Source: Gemmataceae bacterium (GTDB taxonomy: Bacteria; Planctomycetota; Planctomycetia; Gemmatales; Gemmataceae). From it: a stretch of 64,000 nucleotides of DNA. The position numbers were made by a program, and so were the translations under genes. The DNA lies in the NCBI GenBank assembly GCA_025055795.1, contig JANWVV010000001.1, forward strand, positions 124,001-188,000, in the 5' to 3' direction. Under the pieces are notes generated by a model that worked only from the letters and a program-made list of their open reading frames with translations, did no database searches and had not been told where the DNA came from. Below are positions 45,707-57,042 of this stretch, piece after piece (position 1 is the stretch's first letter; each line of letters begins with the position of its first letter).

Positions 45707-46714
45707 ATGGCTGTGGGCCCTATCCGAACGTCGAGGCCAGCCTTGACCGGGCGAATGTGCTTTGTGGTCCCTCTGGTTGTGCTGTTGGCCGGCGGAGGAC
45801 TAATGGGGGCCCTGACAGGTTGCCATGGCCCTGTTGCCGGACCAGAAAATAATAGAAGCAGCGTCCGGCTGCAAATCGTGTGCACCACTACGCTAGTGGC
45901 CGATCTGGTCAAGCAAGTGGGAGGCGAGCGGGTGCAGGTCGAGGCCTTGATGGGGCCCGGCGTCGATCCTCACAAATACATCGCTGGCATCGGTGACGTC
46001 CGCAAGTTGCACAACGCCCATCTCGTCTTCATCCACGGCTTGCACCTGGAAGGAAAAATGGCCGATTTGCTCGAACGCCAGCAACGGCACTGGCGTGTGT
46101 ATGCCGTGACCGATTCCTTGCCACGTGACCGGTTACTACCCGCGGAAGAAGATTCGTCCCTGTACGATCCACACGTCTGGTTCGACATATTACTTTGGGC
46201 GGAAACTATCGATGGCGTTCGTGACCGACTGAGCGAGTTGGATCCGGAAGGGGCCGCTGACTACGCCCGTCGAGCCGCCGGGTATCGCCAGGTGCTGCAG
46301 CAACTGGACGCAGAGGTACGCCGCGAACTGGAACGGGTTCCGCCACCGCGACGGGTGTTGATTACTGCCCATGACGCATTCCGCTACTTCGGTCGGGCTT
46401 ATGGCTGGCAAGTGGTCGGTCTGCAAGGGGTCAGCACGGCCAGCGAACTGGGTACCCGGCAACGCCAACGCCTGGCCCGGTTGATCGTCGAAAGTCGGGT
46501 GCCTGCCGTCTTCACAGAAACATCGGTTCCTCCTGAAGGGCTGCAAGCCGTGCTGGAAGACGTACAACGTCAGGGGGGACCGCCTGTGCGACTGATCAGT
46601 GGCGACGATGCCCTTTACTCCGATGCCCTGGGACCGCCGGATTCCTCCACCGGCACCTACGTTGGCATGATCCGCCACAACGTACGCGTCCTTGTTGAAA
46701 ATCTTGCCCGCTGA
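45707..46714 (+). CDS. Metal ABC transporter substrate-binding lipoprotein (TroA/ZnuA family)
   Basis: The 335-residue lipoprotein starts at ATG 45707 (GGAAG upstream); GTG 45683 is an alternative. A hydrophobic leader ends in the lipobox LTGC (Cys about 39). The family pattern is complete: CTTTLVADLVKQVGG, GVDPHKYIAG (His about 89), YDPHVWFD (His about 156), ITAHDAFRYFGRAYG (His about 222) and YSDALG (Asp about 306). This His3-Asp set is that of Zn/Mn-binding TroA/PsaA-type proteins. The His-rich loop of ZnuA proper is absent, which favours Mn or general divalent binding. Permease and ATPase genes are not adjacent, so it is an orphan within the window. It is convergent with the DUF1501 gene of the PSD1 operon. 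Confidence 0.88.
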   Translation: MAVGPIRTSRPALTGRMCFVVPLVVLLAGGGLMGALTGCHGPVAGPENNRSSVRLQIVCTTTLVADLVKQVGGERVQVEALMGPGVDPHKYIAGIGDVRKLHNAHLVFIHGLHLEGKMADLLERQQRHWRVYAVTDSLPRDRLLPAEEDSSLYDPHVWFDILLWAETIDGVRDRLSELDPEGAADYARRAAGYRQVLQQLDAEVRRELERVPPPRRVLITAHDAFRYFGRAYGWQVVGLQGVSTASELGTRQRQRLARLIVESRVPAVFTETSVPPEGLQAVLEDVQRQGGPPVRLISGDDALYSDALGPPDSSTGTYVGMIRHNVRVLVENLAR

Positions 46715-46898
46715 CCGCGGTGACCCCGAAATGGGACGGCCCCTGCACCTTTTATCGATGATCAATCCGCTCAAGTTGAGCCGGCAATAAATGCCAGCCG
46801 CGGAGGTACCACCGCAGCCAATGGACAGGCACGAGTGGTCCTCGGACGAGCGGCTGGCTGCAGCGGGAGCGGCCATGAGCCCGGAGGCTGAGCGGAAC

Positions 46899-48383
<1,485 letters not shown>

Positions 48384-48467
48384 CGTTTGATTTCCTCCCT
48401 AGTGGCTCTACCTCATCGGCTTAACACAAAAAATAAGTGATCCTGATCCGCTAGCATTATGGTTCGA

Positions 48468-51056
48468 TCAACGCCGGTACTGGAACTCGGCACTGGCTAG
48501 TAAGGCATGGACGAAGGCGGTCCAGGCCTCACGTTCTCTGCGGAAGGCAGGGATACGGTCGCGGGCTAGTTGAGCTTTGTAATCGACCAGGAATTTTTCA
48601 GCTCGTTCGATCTCCCAACTGGTGGGTGGTCGGCTGTAGCAACGCAGGTAGGCGGTTCGGATCCGTTCGCTATCGCTGGCTGTCTGGCGGAGCAGTTGTC
48701 CGGCCAGGGCGTCGGCACAGCGTCCGACCAGGGGGTTGTTCAGCATGAAGAGGGCCTGGGAAGGCACTGTGGTGGCGGTCCGCTCGTGCACGATCAGACT
48801 GGGATCAGGGGCATCGAACAGGGCCAGGGCCTCGGGCAACTGATCCCGTAGGATCGGCAGATAAATACTGCGATGGTTGTTGCGAGGGTCGTTGGCGGCG
48901 GCCGGGAGTGAACCCACGCCGAAGCGGGGCAGGTTCACCCCCCCTTCACCGGCGCGAGCCACCGGTGAACCGACAGGGGGTGTCCGCTCCAGTTGACCGC
49001 TGACGGCTAGAATGGCGTCGCGTAGACATTCCGCTTCCAGCCGCCGGGGAGTCATGCGCCACAAATAGACATTGTCCGGGTCCCGTTCATAACAGCTAGC
49101 GTCCCACCGGGAATCTAATTGGTACGTTTGCGTCAACACCAGCCGGCGGATCAGCTTTTTGATGCTCCAGCGATCCTGTTGCACGAAGGTAACGGCCAGG
49201 TAGTCCAGCAACTCGGGATGGGATGGGGGTTGACCGGAAAGGCCGAAATTGTCTGGCGTCGGTACCAGTCCGCGTCCAAACAAGTGTAGCCAGACACGGT
49301 TGACCAGGACGCGGGCCGTCAGGGGGTTGTCCGCAGCGGCTATCCAGTCGGCCAGTTGTCGCCGGCCGCTGGTCGTGGCGGGAATGCGCAGGGGCTGGCG
49401 GGTTAACACGACGGGCAGCCCCCGGGGGACCAGCTCCGTTCCGGGCTGATCCGGCTCTCCACGCTGGAAGATCGGACTGTCGGCGATGACCGTCTGACCA
49501 GTGAAGCGGTTGACCCGCGGCGTCATCCGCATGCCCAGTGGACCAGGACGTGGGCCGAATGGTCCACCTCCCATTCCAGGCGGGGCCGGTTTATCCCGTA
49601 CACCCATCGCCAAAAGCTTAGGTTCCCCATTGGCATCGAACGAGTCCAGCCGGCTACGCAAGCCAGCCACCTGGGCCGCCAGAATCAACCGCCGGATAAT
49701 GTCGGTGCTTTCGGCTATCTGTTTATTCAACTCATCAATCTGTTGACGGAGGCGGGACCGCTCCTCGGCCGTTAGTTTCTCCGGCGTGCCCGCTGGCAGA
49801 CCACACTCCTTAGGCAGCTCCAGCAACGGACTGGGACGCTGGGCCTGGATCTGCCGGATCGTCCCGTAACAAGTTTGCGTGCTCCGGAAGATCCCCGCTA
49901 GGGCGTAGTAGTCACGTTGGGTAAATGGCTCGAACTTGTGGTCGTGGCAGCGGGCGCAGGCAATGGTCAGACCCAGGAATACCTGTGTTACCACGTCGAT
50001 CTGCTCGTCTGCTATGTCCAGTTCGAACTGCAGCGTGCTGGTTTCATTGAGGGCTTTGGGACCGATAGCCAGGAAACCCGTGGCGATCAGCCTTTCCGCC
50101 TTTTGCTTGGGATCGTCACTTGGCAACAGATCGCCGGCAATCTGCTCTCGGATGAATTGGTCATATGGTTTATCGGCATTGAAAGCGGCAATCACGTAGT
50201 CGCGGTAACGCCAGGCGTGCGGATAGTTGACGTTGACGGTTTTGCCGCTGCTTTCGGCGTAACGGGCCAGGTCCAGCCAGTGGCGGCCCCAACGCTCGCC
50301 AAAATGAGGCGAACTCAGCAAGCGGTCGACTACTTTTTCAAAGGCGTCCGGCGAACGGTCGGCGACAAAGGCCTCCACTTCCTCCGGGCTTGGGGGCAGA
50401 CCGATCAGGTCAAAGTAGACCCGACGCAACAGGGTACGTCGCTCGGCCTGACCCACAGGCGTAAGTCCCTTGGCCTGACGGGCCGTGACGACAAATGCGT
50501 CAATCGGAGATAATGACTGTCCCGTCTGCACAGTTGGGACCGGTGGCAAACGAGGAGGCTGAAAGGCCCAGTGCGCCTTGGCTTTGGCCGGATCTACTCC
50601 ATATTTAGCCGAGGCAAGCGCCGTTTCGTGACGGGGATCAGGTGCTCCCATGCGCACCCATGTTTCGAAATCGGTGATGACCGTCTCGGGCAATTTCCCC
50701 TTCGGCGGCATGGCTGTATCCGGGTCCGTGTGCCGCAGCGCTTGTATCAAGCGGCTTTTCTCCGGTCGGCCCGGAACGATGATCGGGCCGTTGACACCTC
50801 CCTGCCGGACCCCCGCTCGGCTGTCCAGCAGCAACTCGCCACGGACCTTCTCGGCACTGGCCGAATGACACTTGTAACAGTGCTCGACTAGCACCGGCCG
50901 GATCTTCTTCTCGAAAAAGGCCACTTGCTCTGCCGTCGGCTCATCAACAAATCGCGAGGCCACCTGCTGTTGAGCCTGAACCACGGCGCTGGCTAACCAC
51001 AAACTGACCAGCCAACCACCAGCCAGGAGGCAAACTCGTTTCCCCTCGCGGCCCAT
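48468..51056 (-). CDS. Cytochrome-like PSCyt1-DUF1549-DUF1553 (PSD1) protein
   Basis: The 862-residue exported protein starts at ATG 51056, with GGGAGG eight bases upstream. After a signal peptide (VCLLAGGWLVSLWLASAVVQA) comes a c-type haem site CYKCH (about residues 59-63) with the PSCyt1 pattern ELLLDSRAGVRQGG and PGRPEKSRLIQALRH. DUF1549 follows (RRTLLRRVYFDLIGLPPSPEE, RWGRHWLDLARYAES), a second CxxCH (CARCHDHKFEP), then DUF1553 (TARVLVNRVWLHLFGRGLVPTPDNFG, the last RVWLHLFGRGLV being diagnostic). These planctomycete-specific proteins are of unproven function, thought to take part in redox-linked polymer breakdown. It is cotranscribed with the downstream DUF1501 gene. Confidence 0.95.
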   Translation of the reverse strand: MGREGKRVCLLAGGWLVSLWLASAVVQAQQQVASRFVDEPTAEQVAFFEKKIRPVLVEHCYKCHSASAEKVRGELLLDSRAGVRQGGVNGPIIVPGRPEKSRLIQALRHTDPDTAMPPKGKLPETVITDFETWVRMGAPDPRHETALASAKYGVDPAKAKAHWAFQPPRLPPVPTVQTGQSLSPIDAFVVTARQAKGLTPVGQAERRTLLRRVYFDLIGLPPSPEEVEAFVADRSPDAFEKVVDRLLSSPHFGERWGRHWLDLARYAESSGKTVNVNYPHAWRYRDYVIAAFNADKPYDQFIREQIAGDLLPSDDPKQKAERLIATGFLAIGPKALNETSTLQFELDIADEQIDVVTQVFLGLTIACARCHDHKFEPFTQRDYYALAGIFRSTQTCYGTIRQIQAQRPSPLLELPKECGLPAGTPEKLTAEERSRLRQQIDELNKQIAESTDIIRRLILAAQVAGLRSRLDSFDANGEPKLLAMGVRDKPAPPGMGGGPFGPRPGPLGMRMTPRVNRFTGQTVIADSPIFQRGEPDQPGTELVPRGLPVVLTRQPLRIPATTSGRRQLADWIAAADNPLTARVLVNRVWLHLFGRGLVPTPDNFGLSGQPPSHPELLDYLAVTFVQQDRWSIKKLIRRLVLTQTYQLDSRWDASCYERDPDNVYLWRMTPRRLEAECLRDAILAVSGQLERTPPVGSPVARAGEGGVNLPRFGVGSLPAAANDPRNNHRSIYLPILRDQLPEALALFDAPDPSLIVHERTATTVPSQALFMLNNPLVGRCADALAGQLLRQTASDSERIRTAYLRCYSRPPTSWEIERAEKFLVDYKAQLARDRIPAFRREREAWTAFVHALLASAEFQYRR

Positions 51057-51794
51057 CGTTTTTCCTCCCCCGGCGGAACTGCCTATCGCCTTAGGGCCCT
51101 CTATGCACTGTCCCGATTGAAAACGCTTTCCAATAACTCTAACCCCGCCAGCGGGCAGTTGTTTCTAAACCCATTCCGTTTCTCATAAATCTACTTGTGC
51201 ACCAGTCACGTTGTTAATTAGAAATCAGAAACCGTGAGAATAATTCCGGATTGTTACTACCTGCTCGCGGGAAGTTCGAGGGTTTTAGTCTCGTTATACC
51301 CGGCCAGATTGGTCTGAACTGAACAAAACCGGCAATTGTTCCCTACCCCACGCGTTGTCCTCAGGAACGACAAATCGATGCAGGCCACCCGCTAGACCGA
51401 ACGGCACCCCAGGCCACCCAGCAACCATTGCTCGAGGGAATGCACTTAACGCTCTCTTTTACGTTTACCGGGACGAGAATTGCCGCTCCCTATTTAAACT
51501 CACTCCATTATCACGCATTGCTATGCGATTCTCTGCCCGGTTTGGATGTTGCTTTTCCCCCTAACTACAACCTGCGCTGATTTTTCAGATCTGTTTGAAG
51601 CTGCATGTCCACTACCGTAGTTGTTAACGGTGCATTTGTGAGTCTGAAATAATGTTCTATCTTGTGTTTGTGTAATAAAAACTAGATGATCAATAAAGCC
51701 CGCCTTCTGCCCGGTCATCTGCAAGCCCGGCCACGTAGCTAATTTCAACGCAGGGTCCCATGGGGCGCAACGGTTTGCAAACATAGGAGAAGTT
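51057..51794. other. Long divergent intergenic region
   Basis: About 738 bases separate the PSD1 operon (minus) and the glycosidase-like gene (plus). It is the longest gene-free stretch in the window and AT-richer than the coding DNA. Two short frames (51355-51564 plus, 51521-51784 minus) have no ribosome site. No repeat, RNA fold or attachment site was recognised. Confidence 0.5.
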
Positions 51795-54700
51795 ATGGAG
51801 TTGCATGATCAGGGTTTGCTCAGCGATTCTTCGAAGAGTGGAAGCGTACCCCGCCCTGACAACTACCGCTCCCAGCGATTACTTCAACAGTCGCACCGAT
51901 GGCTCGTTCCGCCTCTGCTGTTAGCCCTACTTCTGCCGGGACTGGTGGTTCTAGTTGGTGGGTATGGAACTGTGACGGTGTCCGCAGGTGCCGTTGCAGC
52001 CGTGCAACCGCCGGAGCGGCTACCGGTCCGCCTGCTGGCCGAGGCTGAGGATTTTACCGTTGTTTCTCCCGGTTGGGAGGTCATGCACTCCCGTGACTGT
52101 TATTTTCACTGCACTTTTGCCATTACTTTTCATTCGCGCATGGCTTGTCTGGGTGCCCCGGAGCAGCTTCCGCCCGGGCACAAGGCCGTCGCCGAACAGA
52201 TCGTCCATATCCCCTATGCCGACACTTATCAGGTACTGGCACGCTACGAACAACCCTTCAACTTTTCTTGTGAGTTTACCCTGGAAATTGAGCAGAACGG
52301 TCGGGTAGTGGCCGCGTTACCCTTCGGTCGGCTGACCGATCCGAAAATCTGGGCGTTCAATGGGCACAAACGGGAAGCGATGGTCCGTTACGTCTGGAGT
52401 GGTACGGACAACATTGTCTGGCAGCACCCGGGGTCCGTCCGGCTGGAAGCTGGTCCGGCTCGGCTACGGCTGATAGCCACCGAGCAACGGGATGGTGTCC
52501 AGCGGCGGAAAAATGCTGCCCGCCGCCACGTCGACGTCATCTGTCTGACCAACGACACCGCTGGTATGGAGGCCCAGAAGAAAGCCAGCTACCTGGAATT
52601 CGACGGCTGGCTGGTCCAGGACGGCGATCTCTTCGTCCGTTTCACCAACCCCAAGGATGCCGCCACGCCGGTGGTGCCGGTTGTTGCTCCTCATAGTGGC
52701 GGCCAGCATTCCCCCTACTATGTGCACATCCGCGACTGGCCCACTATCACCGTGCTCAAATCGGGCCGGGCCGTTACGCCCACCAGCTACCAGATGGCCG
52801 GTCCCCGGTCCGAGCAGGTCCGTCCTCAGGTCCTTGCTCCCGTCGTACCCTTGCCCAAGGACATCCCACCGTCTGAATTTCTACAACCGGGCGAGAGTTC
52901 CGGCTGGATACCCTTGGGTCAGGCGATTGATGCCCTCCATCACTGCCAATGGTATCCGCAGGTGCTTGTTCCTGGCCCCAAGGGCAAAGGCACTGCCCGC
53001 AGCTCCGACGTTTACCTGCGTCTGGAATTCGGCCTTCCTGATGGGCGAGGGGGCATCCGTGTTGTCCGTGATCTGACGGTCAAGGGGCCGGCCAGTGGCC
53101 TTTCACCCGCTTGCTTCGATATCCCCGGTTGTGTCAATCCCAATCCCGCCCTCACCGCAGTGCTGCAAAAAAAGTACTGGCTTCCCCGCATTCGCACGCA
53201 GAAGGAGATCCTCGAAGGTCTGAATGCCGAAGTGGCCAGGTTCCCCAAGGTCGGTAGCGTGCCGAAACGGTTGCCCGTTTACAACATACTGGGCTTCAGC
53301 GGTGCACTCGACGTTTTCCCGGAGGCGCGACAACTGGCGCAAGCTTTGGGAGACAACACTGCGGTTCGGCCCGCCCGTCCGAAACTCGGCCTGGTGGCTC
53401 ACTGGCCTGATCCATCAGTCGACTGGATCAAAAAGCAGGAAGCTAGCCGCAAGGGCGGCTTCGACGATTTGTATATTGTCAGCTACGGCGATGAGATTCA
53501 CCTGCCCGCCGTTCCCCTGACCGATGACGAGTTCGCTGCCTGGCTGCGGGCCCGTGGCATTTCCTACGACGGTCCCATCAAGTATACCCGCGACCGTTCC
53601 CACCCTCTCTACTACTACGCCCAGATCGCGGCCAAAGAAAAAGGCGGTGCCCGTTACGCCGAAGGAACTGCTTATTACAAAAGCAAAGGGGTGCTCACGG
53701 GAGCCAACTACTCTCCGCATGCCAATTTCCTAGTCACGGAAATCGATTACATCCGCCCCTTCAAGTTGCGGGCCATGAGCATGCCCTGGAGCGAAGATTA
53801 CGCCTGGCAAGTGGCCGATTTCAGCCCGCAGGTGGTCGGTTACCTGGTGAGCGGACTGCGTGCAGGGGCCAAATACGACAACCTACCCATCCACATGTAC
53901 GTCATGCCGCATTCACCCGGCCAGATTCCCAGCGAGTTCCGTCAATCTTTCTACACCGCTATCGCCCACGGAGCCCGGATCATCAACTACTTCTGTGCCT
54001 CTCCTTCTGCCGTGGGCAACACCGAAAACTACGTCGACAGCGACGATCTGCCCATGTGGCGAATGATCCATAAATGCACTCACGAAATCGGCATCTTCGA
54101 AGACTACATCCTCGACGGCCAGGTCCGCCCGGCCCGGGTAGGCCTGCTGTTGTCCAGTGTGGATGAAATCATCACCGGGGTAACCAATTTTAATCTGGCA
54201 ATGCATAACAACGAACGCAAAGCCATCTACCTGGCCCTACGGCATGCCCAGGTACCGGTTGATTTCCTTTCCGAAGACGATGTCCTGGAAGGCCGGGCCA
54301 AAGACTACACCGTTATTTACCTCACCCAGCAGTATCTGCATACCAAGGCCCTGGATGCCTTGCAGAAGTGGGTCGAGGCGGGCGGCACCCTCGTTGCCCT
54401 GTGTGGTGGAGGCTTCTGGAACGAATTCCAGAAGGAAAATCCCGCTGCTTCCCGCCTCTACGGGGCCCAAGGACCGAAAATCCACACTGACCCGAATCTG
54501 GTACCCAAATATCTGCTTAAAGAAAACGTTCCATTTTTGCCTAAACACGATCTACCATTTTACGAACCGATCGATACGGTAAGCTGGGACCTGATCGGCT
54601 CATTGTCCGATCCCAAGCAAGACCGTTCCAACTCGCCCACTCGCGTAGCCGATGTGCCGGTGATCGTCTGGAAGCAACCGTTGACAGTCACGGACGGCAC

Positions 54701-55208
54701 AGTAGTTGGCACCTTCCGGGATGGCTCTCCCGCCGTGGTACGTAAACGGCACGGTCGGGGGCAGGCTGTACTGTTCGGTTTCTTGCCCGGCCAGGCATAC
54801 CTGAAAGCGGCTCTACCGCCCCGACCGGTTGACCGTGGTGCCAGCCCGGATAGCTTTGCTCACTTTCTCCCGAGGGCATTGGACCGGCACCTCCGTGCCC
54901 GTCTGGTCGACGATTTTCTGGCTTCAGCAGACCCCACCATCCGCCCCGTACGTGTCAACGCTGAACTGGTGGAAACCACCTGCATCGACACGCCGCCTCG
55001 CAACGGTCAGCCGGCCCGCCTGGCCGTCCCCATGATCAACTGGAGTGGCACACCCCTCCAAACGCTCTCCGTTGTCATTCACACCAAGGCATCCCCCAAA
55101 CGCCTCCGCAGCGTCGAACGTGGCGAATTACAGTTCACCACTGTCAAGGACGGCATCCTGGTACAACTACCTCTCGACGTGGCTGATATGCTCCTGATCG
55201 ATTTCTGA
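51795..55208 (+). CDS. Secreted glycoside-hydrolase-like protein
   Basis: The 1137-residue exported protein starts at ATG 51795, with AGGAG upstream. A long cytoplasmic-like lead precedes one TM helix or signal (WLVPPLLLALLLPGLVVLVGG, about 37-57). Residues about 70-330 form a beta-sandwich resembling a carbohydrate-binding domain. Residues about 500-780 have TIM-barrel-like features (for example FDDLYIVSYGDEIHLPAVPL; SMPWSEDYAWQVADFSPQVV). After that, ARVGLLLSSVDEI and DALQKWVEAGGTLVALCGGG resemble the GATase-like trimerisation domain of family 42 beta-galactosidases. Catalysis is not proven; DEIHL and WSEDYAW contain candidate acids. It pairs with the downstream propeller gene, 28 bp away. 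The family is planctomycete-type hypothetical. Confidence 0.65.
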   Translation: MELHDQGLLSDSSKSGSVPRPDNYRSQRLLQQSHRWLVPPLLLALLLPGLVVLVGGYGTVTVSAGAVAAVQPPERLPVRLLAEAEDFTVVSPGWEVMHSRDCYFHCTFAITFHSRMACLGAPEQLPPGHKAVAEQIVHIPYADTYQVLARYEQPFNFSCEFTLEIEQNGRVVAALPFGRLTDPKIWAFNGHKREAMVRYVWSGTDNIVWQHPGSVRLEAGPARLRLIATEQRDGVQRRKNAARRHVDVICLTNDTAGMEAQKKASYLEFDGWLVQDGDLFVRFTNPKDAATPVVPVVAPHSGGQHSPYYVHIRDWPTITVLKSGRAVTPTSYQMAGPRSEQVRPQVLAPVVPLPKDIPPSEFLQPGESSGWIPLGQAIDALHHCQWYPQVLVPGPKGKGTARSSDVYLRLEFGLPDGRGGIRVVRDLTVKGPASGLSPACFDIPGCVNPNPALTAVLQKKYWLPRIRTQKEILEGLNAEVARFPKVGSVPKRLPVYNILGFSGALDVFPEARQLAQALGDNTAVRPARPKLGLVAHWPDPSVDWIKKQEASRKGGFDDLYIVSYGDEIHLPAVPLTDDEFAAWLRARGISYDGPIKYTRDRSHPLYYYAQIAAKEKGGARYAEGTAYYKSKGVLTGANYSPHANFLVTEIDYIRPFKLRAMSMPWSEDYAWQVADFSPQVVGYLVSGLRAGAKYDNLPIHMYVMPHSPGQIPSEFRQSFYTAIAHGARIINYFCASPSAVGNTENYVDSDDLPMWRMIHKCTHEIGIFEDYILDGQVRPARVGLLLSSVDEIITGVTNFNLAMHNNERKAIYLALRHAQVPVDFLSEDDVLEGRAKDYTVIYLTQQYLHTKALDALQKWVEAGGTLVALCGGGFWNEFQKENPAASRLYGAQGPKIHTDPNLVPKYLLKENVPFLPKHDLPFYEPIDTVSWDLIGSLSDPKQDRSNSPTRVADVPVIVWKQPLTVTDGTVVGTFRDGSPAVVRKRHGRGQAVLFGFLPGQAYLKAALPPRPVDRGASPDSFAHFLPRALDRHLRARLVDDFLASADPTIRPVRVNAELVETTCIDTPPRNGQPARLAVPMINWSGTPLQTLSVVIHTKASPKRLRSVERGELQFTTVKDGILVQLPLDVADMLLIDF

Positions 55209-55236
55209 ACAGTGACACCGTCCAGGAGAACGACTC

Positions 55237-56628
55237 ATGATCACACGGTATTTGACAGCAACGACAAATATGAACAATTGCATTAAACATGCCCTACTAG
55301 CTAGCATCATTGTTGGTCTATTATGTGCACTTGTGCTTCCTGACGGGATGAGCGAGCAAGCGGCCCAAGCTAGCGAACGGGTCCTGCAATCTCCACCGGC
55401 TCCGACACCACAGGTAGCACCGTTCCGTTATGTTTGGGGCAAGGCCTACCACATTCTGCCGCAGACGCATACCGATGAGTCCGGCTATTTTTCCTTGTGC
55501 GAGGGGCTTAACGGTAAAATCTACGTGGGCACGGCCGCCTATGGCTTCAACGCCTATCTGGTTGAATTTGACCCGGTTACCGAGCGCCAGCGTATCGTGA
55601 TTGACGTAAACAAAGTGTGCGGTCTGAAAACGCCCGAAAAGCCCACTTACGCGGCTCAATCAAAGATTCATACGCGGAATTTCGTGGCGCCTTCCGGCAA
55701 AATCTATGTGGGCAGTAAGCAAGGCTACCGCCGCGGCAAGGACGACACAGCCGATTACCCCGGCGGCTACGTCATCGTGTACGATCCCAAAACCGATCAG
55801 GCCGAATGCCTGGGCATGCCCTATCCAAGCGAAGGTGTCAACGATGTAACCGCCGATGAAGACACTGGCCTGGTTTATGTGGTCACTTGTGAGGATCATC
55901 ACTGGATGATTCTCGACTTGAAAAGTCGCAAGTATCACGAGCCGGATCCTCAATTGCGTTTGACTCCCTATGCCCAGACGCTACTGGACGCTCAGAACCG
56001 GGCGGTGGTCCTTAGTCGTGATTTCCGGCTGGTCCGCTACGATCCGCGTACCCGTCAGCTGGAATATCTGCGTCTGGCTTCCGACGGTCAGCCCGTGGGT
56101 CAGGCCGATGACAAGCTTGGTCCCGCTTGCTGGGCCAAAACGGCGGATAGTAAAGCGGCATATCTGATCCGGATGTCCGATTCTCGGTTGTTCCGCATTG
56201 ATCTGGCTGCCGCTGGCCCGCAAGTGCCCGTCGCCGACCTGGGACGGCTTATCCCGGGCAAAGGTTTCGACTCCCGCGGCTCTCTTATCGTCGGGCATGA
56301 CGGCAAAGTTTATGTGCTCATCCGTGTCGATAATGAAACCGGTTTTGGCAAAGGGTATCTGCACCATCTGGTTAGTTACGATCCCGTTCGGCGTCAGGCC
56401 TACGACCACGGTGTGCTCGCCGTTCGTAATAAGGACTGGTTCGACTTCAAAGACAAAGACGGCAAGCCCAAGCCATGGAGCCATGGCTTCCACACCCTGC
56501 CGGATGGTACAATCACTCCGCTGCATGCGCACATGGCCTTGCACATGGCCCGCGACCGTACCCTCTATGCCACCATCATCTATCCCTTTACCCTGCTCCG
56601 GATTGCCCCCAAGGATTATTTACCTTAA
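55237..56628 (+). CDS. Secreted beta-propeller protein paired with the GH-like gene
   Basis: The 463-residue protein starts at ATG 55237 with AGGAG eight bases upstream. A hydrophobic signal (HALLASIIVGLLCALVLP) is followed by propeller strands: GYFSLCEGLNGKIYVGTAAYG, NFVAPSGKIYVGSKQG, GVNDVTADEDTGLVYVVTCED, GSLIVGHDGKVYVLIRVD, THTDESG near the start and HMARDRTLYATIIYPF at the end. This SMP-30/YncE-like pattern is common in secreted sugar-acting or binding proteins. No catalytic residues can be assigned. The 28-bp gap after the GH-like gene and the same strand make an operon likely, so a shared glycan substrate is inferred. A 9-bp tandem duplication spans the stop codon. Confidence 0.75.
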   Translation: MITRYLTATTNMNNCIKHALLASIIVGLLCALVLPDGMSEQAAQASERVLQSPPAPTPQVAPFRYVWGKAYHILPQTHTDESGYFSLCEGLNGKIYVGTAAYGFNAYLVEFDPVTERQRIVIDVNKVCGLKTPEKPTYAAQSKIHTRNFVAPSGKIYVGSKQGYRRGKDDTADYPGGYVIVYDPKTDQAECLGMPYPSEGVNDVTADEDTGLVYVVTCEDHHWMILDLKSRKYHEPDPQLRLTPYAQTLLDAQNRAVVLSRDFRLVRYDPRTRQLEYLRLASDGQPVGQADDKLGPACWAKTADSKAAYLIRMSDSRLFRIDLAAAGPQVPVADLGRLIPGKGFDSRGSLIVGHDGKVYVLIRVDNETGFGKGYLHHLVSYDPVRRQAYDHGVLAVRNKDWFDFKDKDGKPKPWSHGFHTLPDGTITPLHAHMALHMARDRTLYATIIYPFTLLRIAPKDYLP

Positions 56629-56639
56629 GCACCTTAAGC
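56622..56639. repeat. 9-bp tandem duplication across a stop codon
   Basis: ACCTTAAGC is present twice in tandem (56622-56630 and 56631-56639). The first copy contains the TAA stop (56626-56628) of the propeller gene. It looks like a recent slippage event without effect on the protein. Confidence 0.8.
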
Positions 56640-57042
56640 AATCATTTCCCCGCGTATCGATTGTTCATAATCTGAACAATTGAACCAAACGGGGCGTGTC
56701 GTCAATTACTCGTCGAGTGCGCTCGGGTTGTTTGGAAAGCAGGTGCATGTCCCCTCAAACATCCGGGTCGATCCGCTTGCATACATCCCATAACGTTTCA
56801 CTCCCTTGTAATGTCTCGCTGCGAAAAGCTCAGGCAAATAGGCGACCGGCATGGCCAATTTGTTGCGGCCATGTCCTTCAGAGTCGCATCCAGACCTTTC
56901 GTATATATGTAATTATGATCAATAAAAAGTAAAAAGTCAAACCGTTAGCATCAAGTGACAACGGTAGCTGCATGTAGGTTGCTGCAGATGATTTACCTCT
57001 GGCAATTACGCTGGGGTCAGGTGTGGCATCGAAGGGATCATC
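56629..57042. other. Convergent intergenic region, nothing recognised
   Basis: About 414 bases separate the propeller gene and the dikinase gene. The middle (56880-56940) is AT-rich. Short plus frames at 56696-56932 and 56955-57140 lack ribosome sites. No clear terminator hairpin was seen for either gene. Confidence 0.4.
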
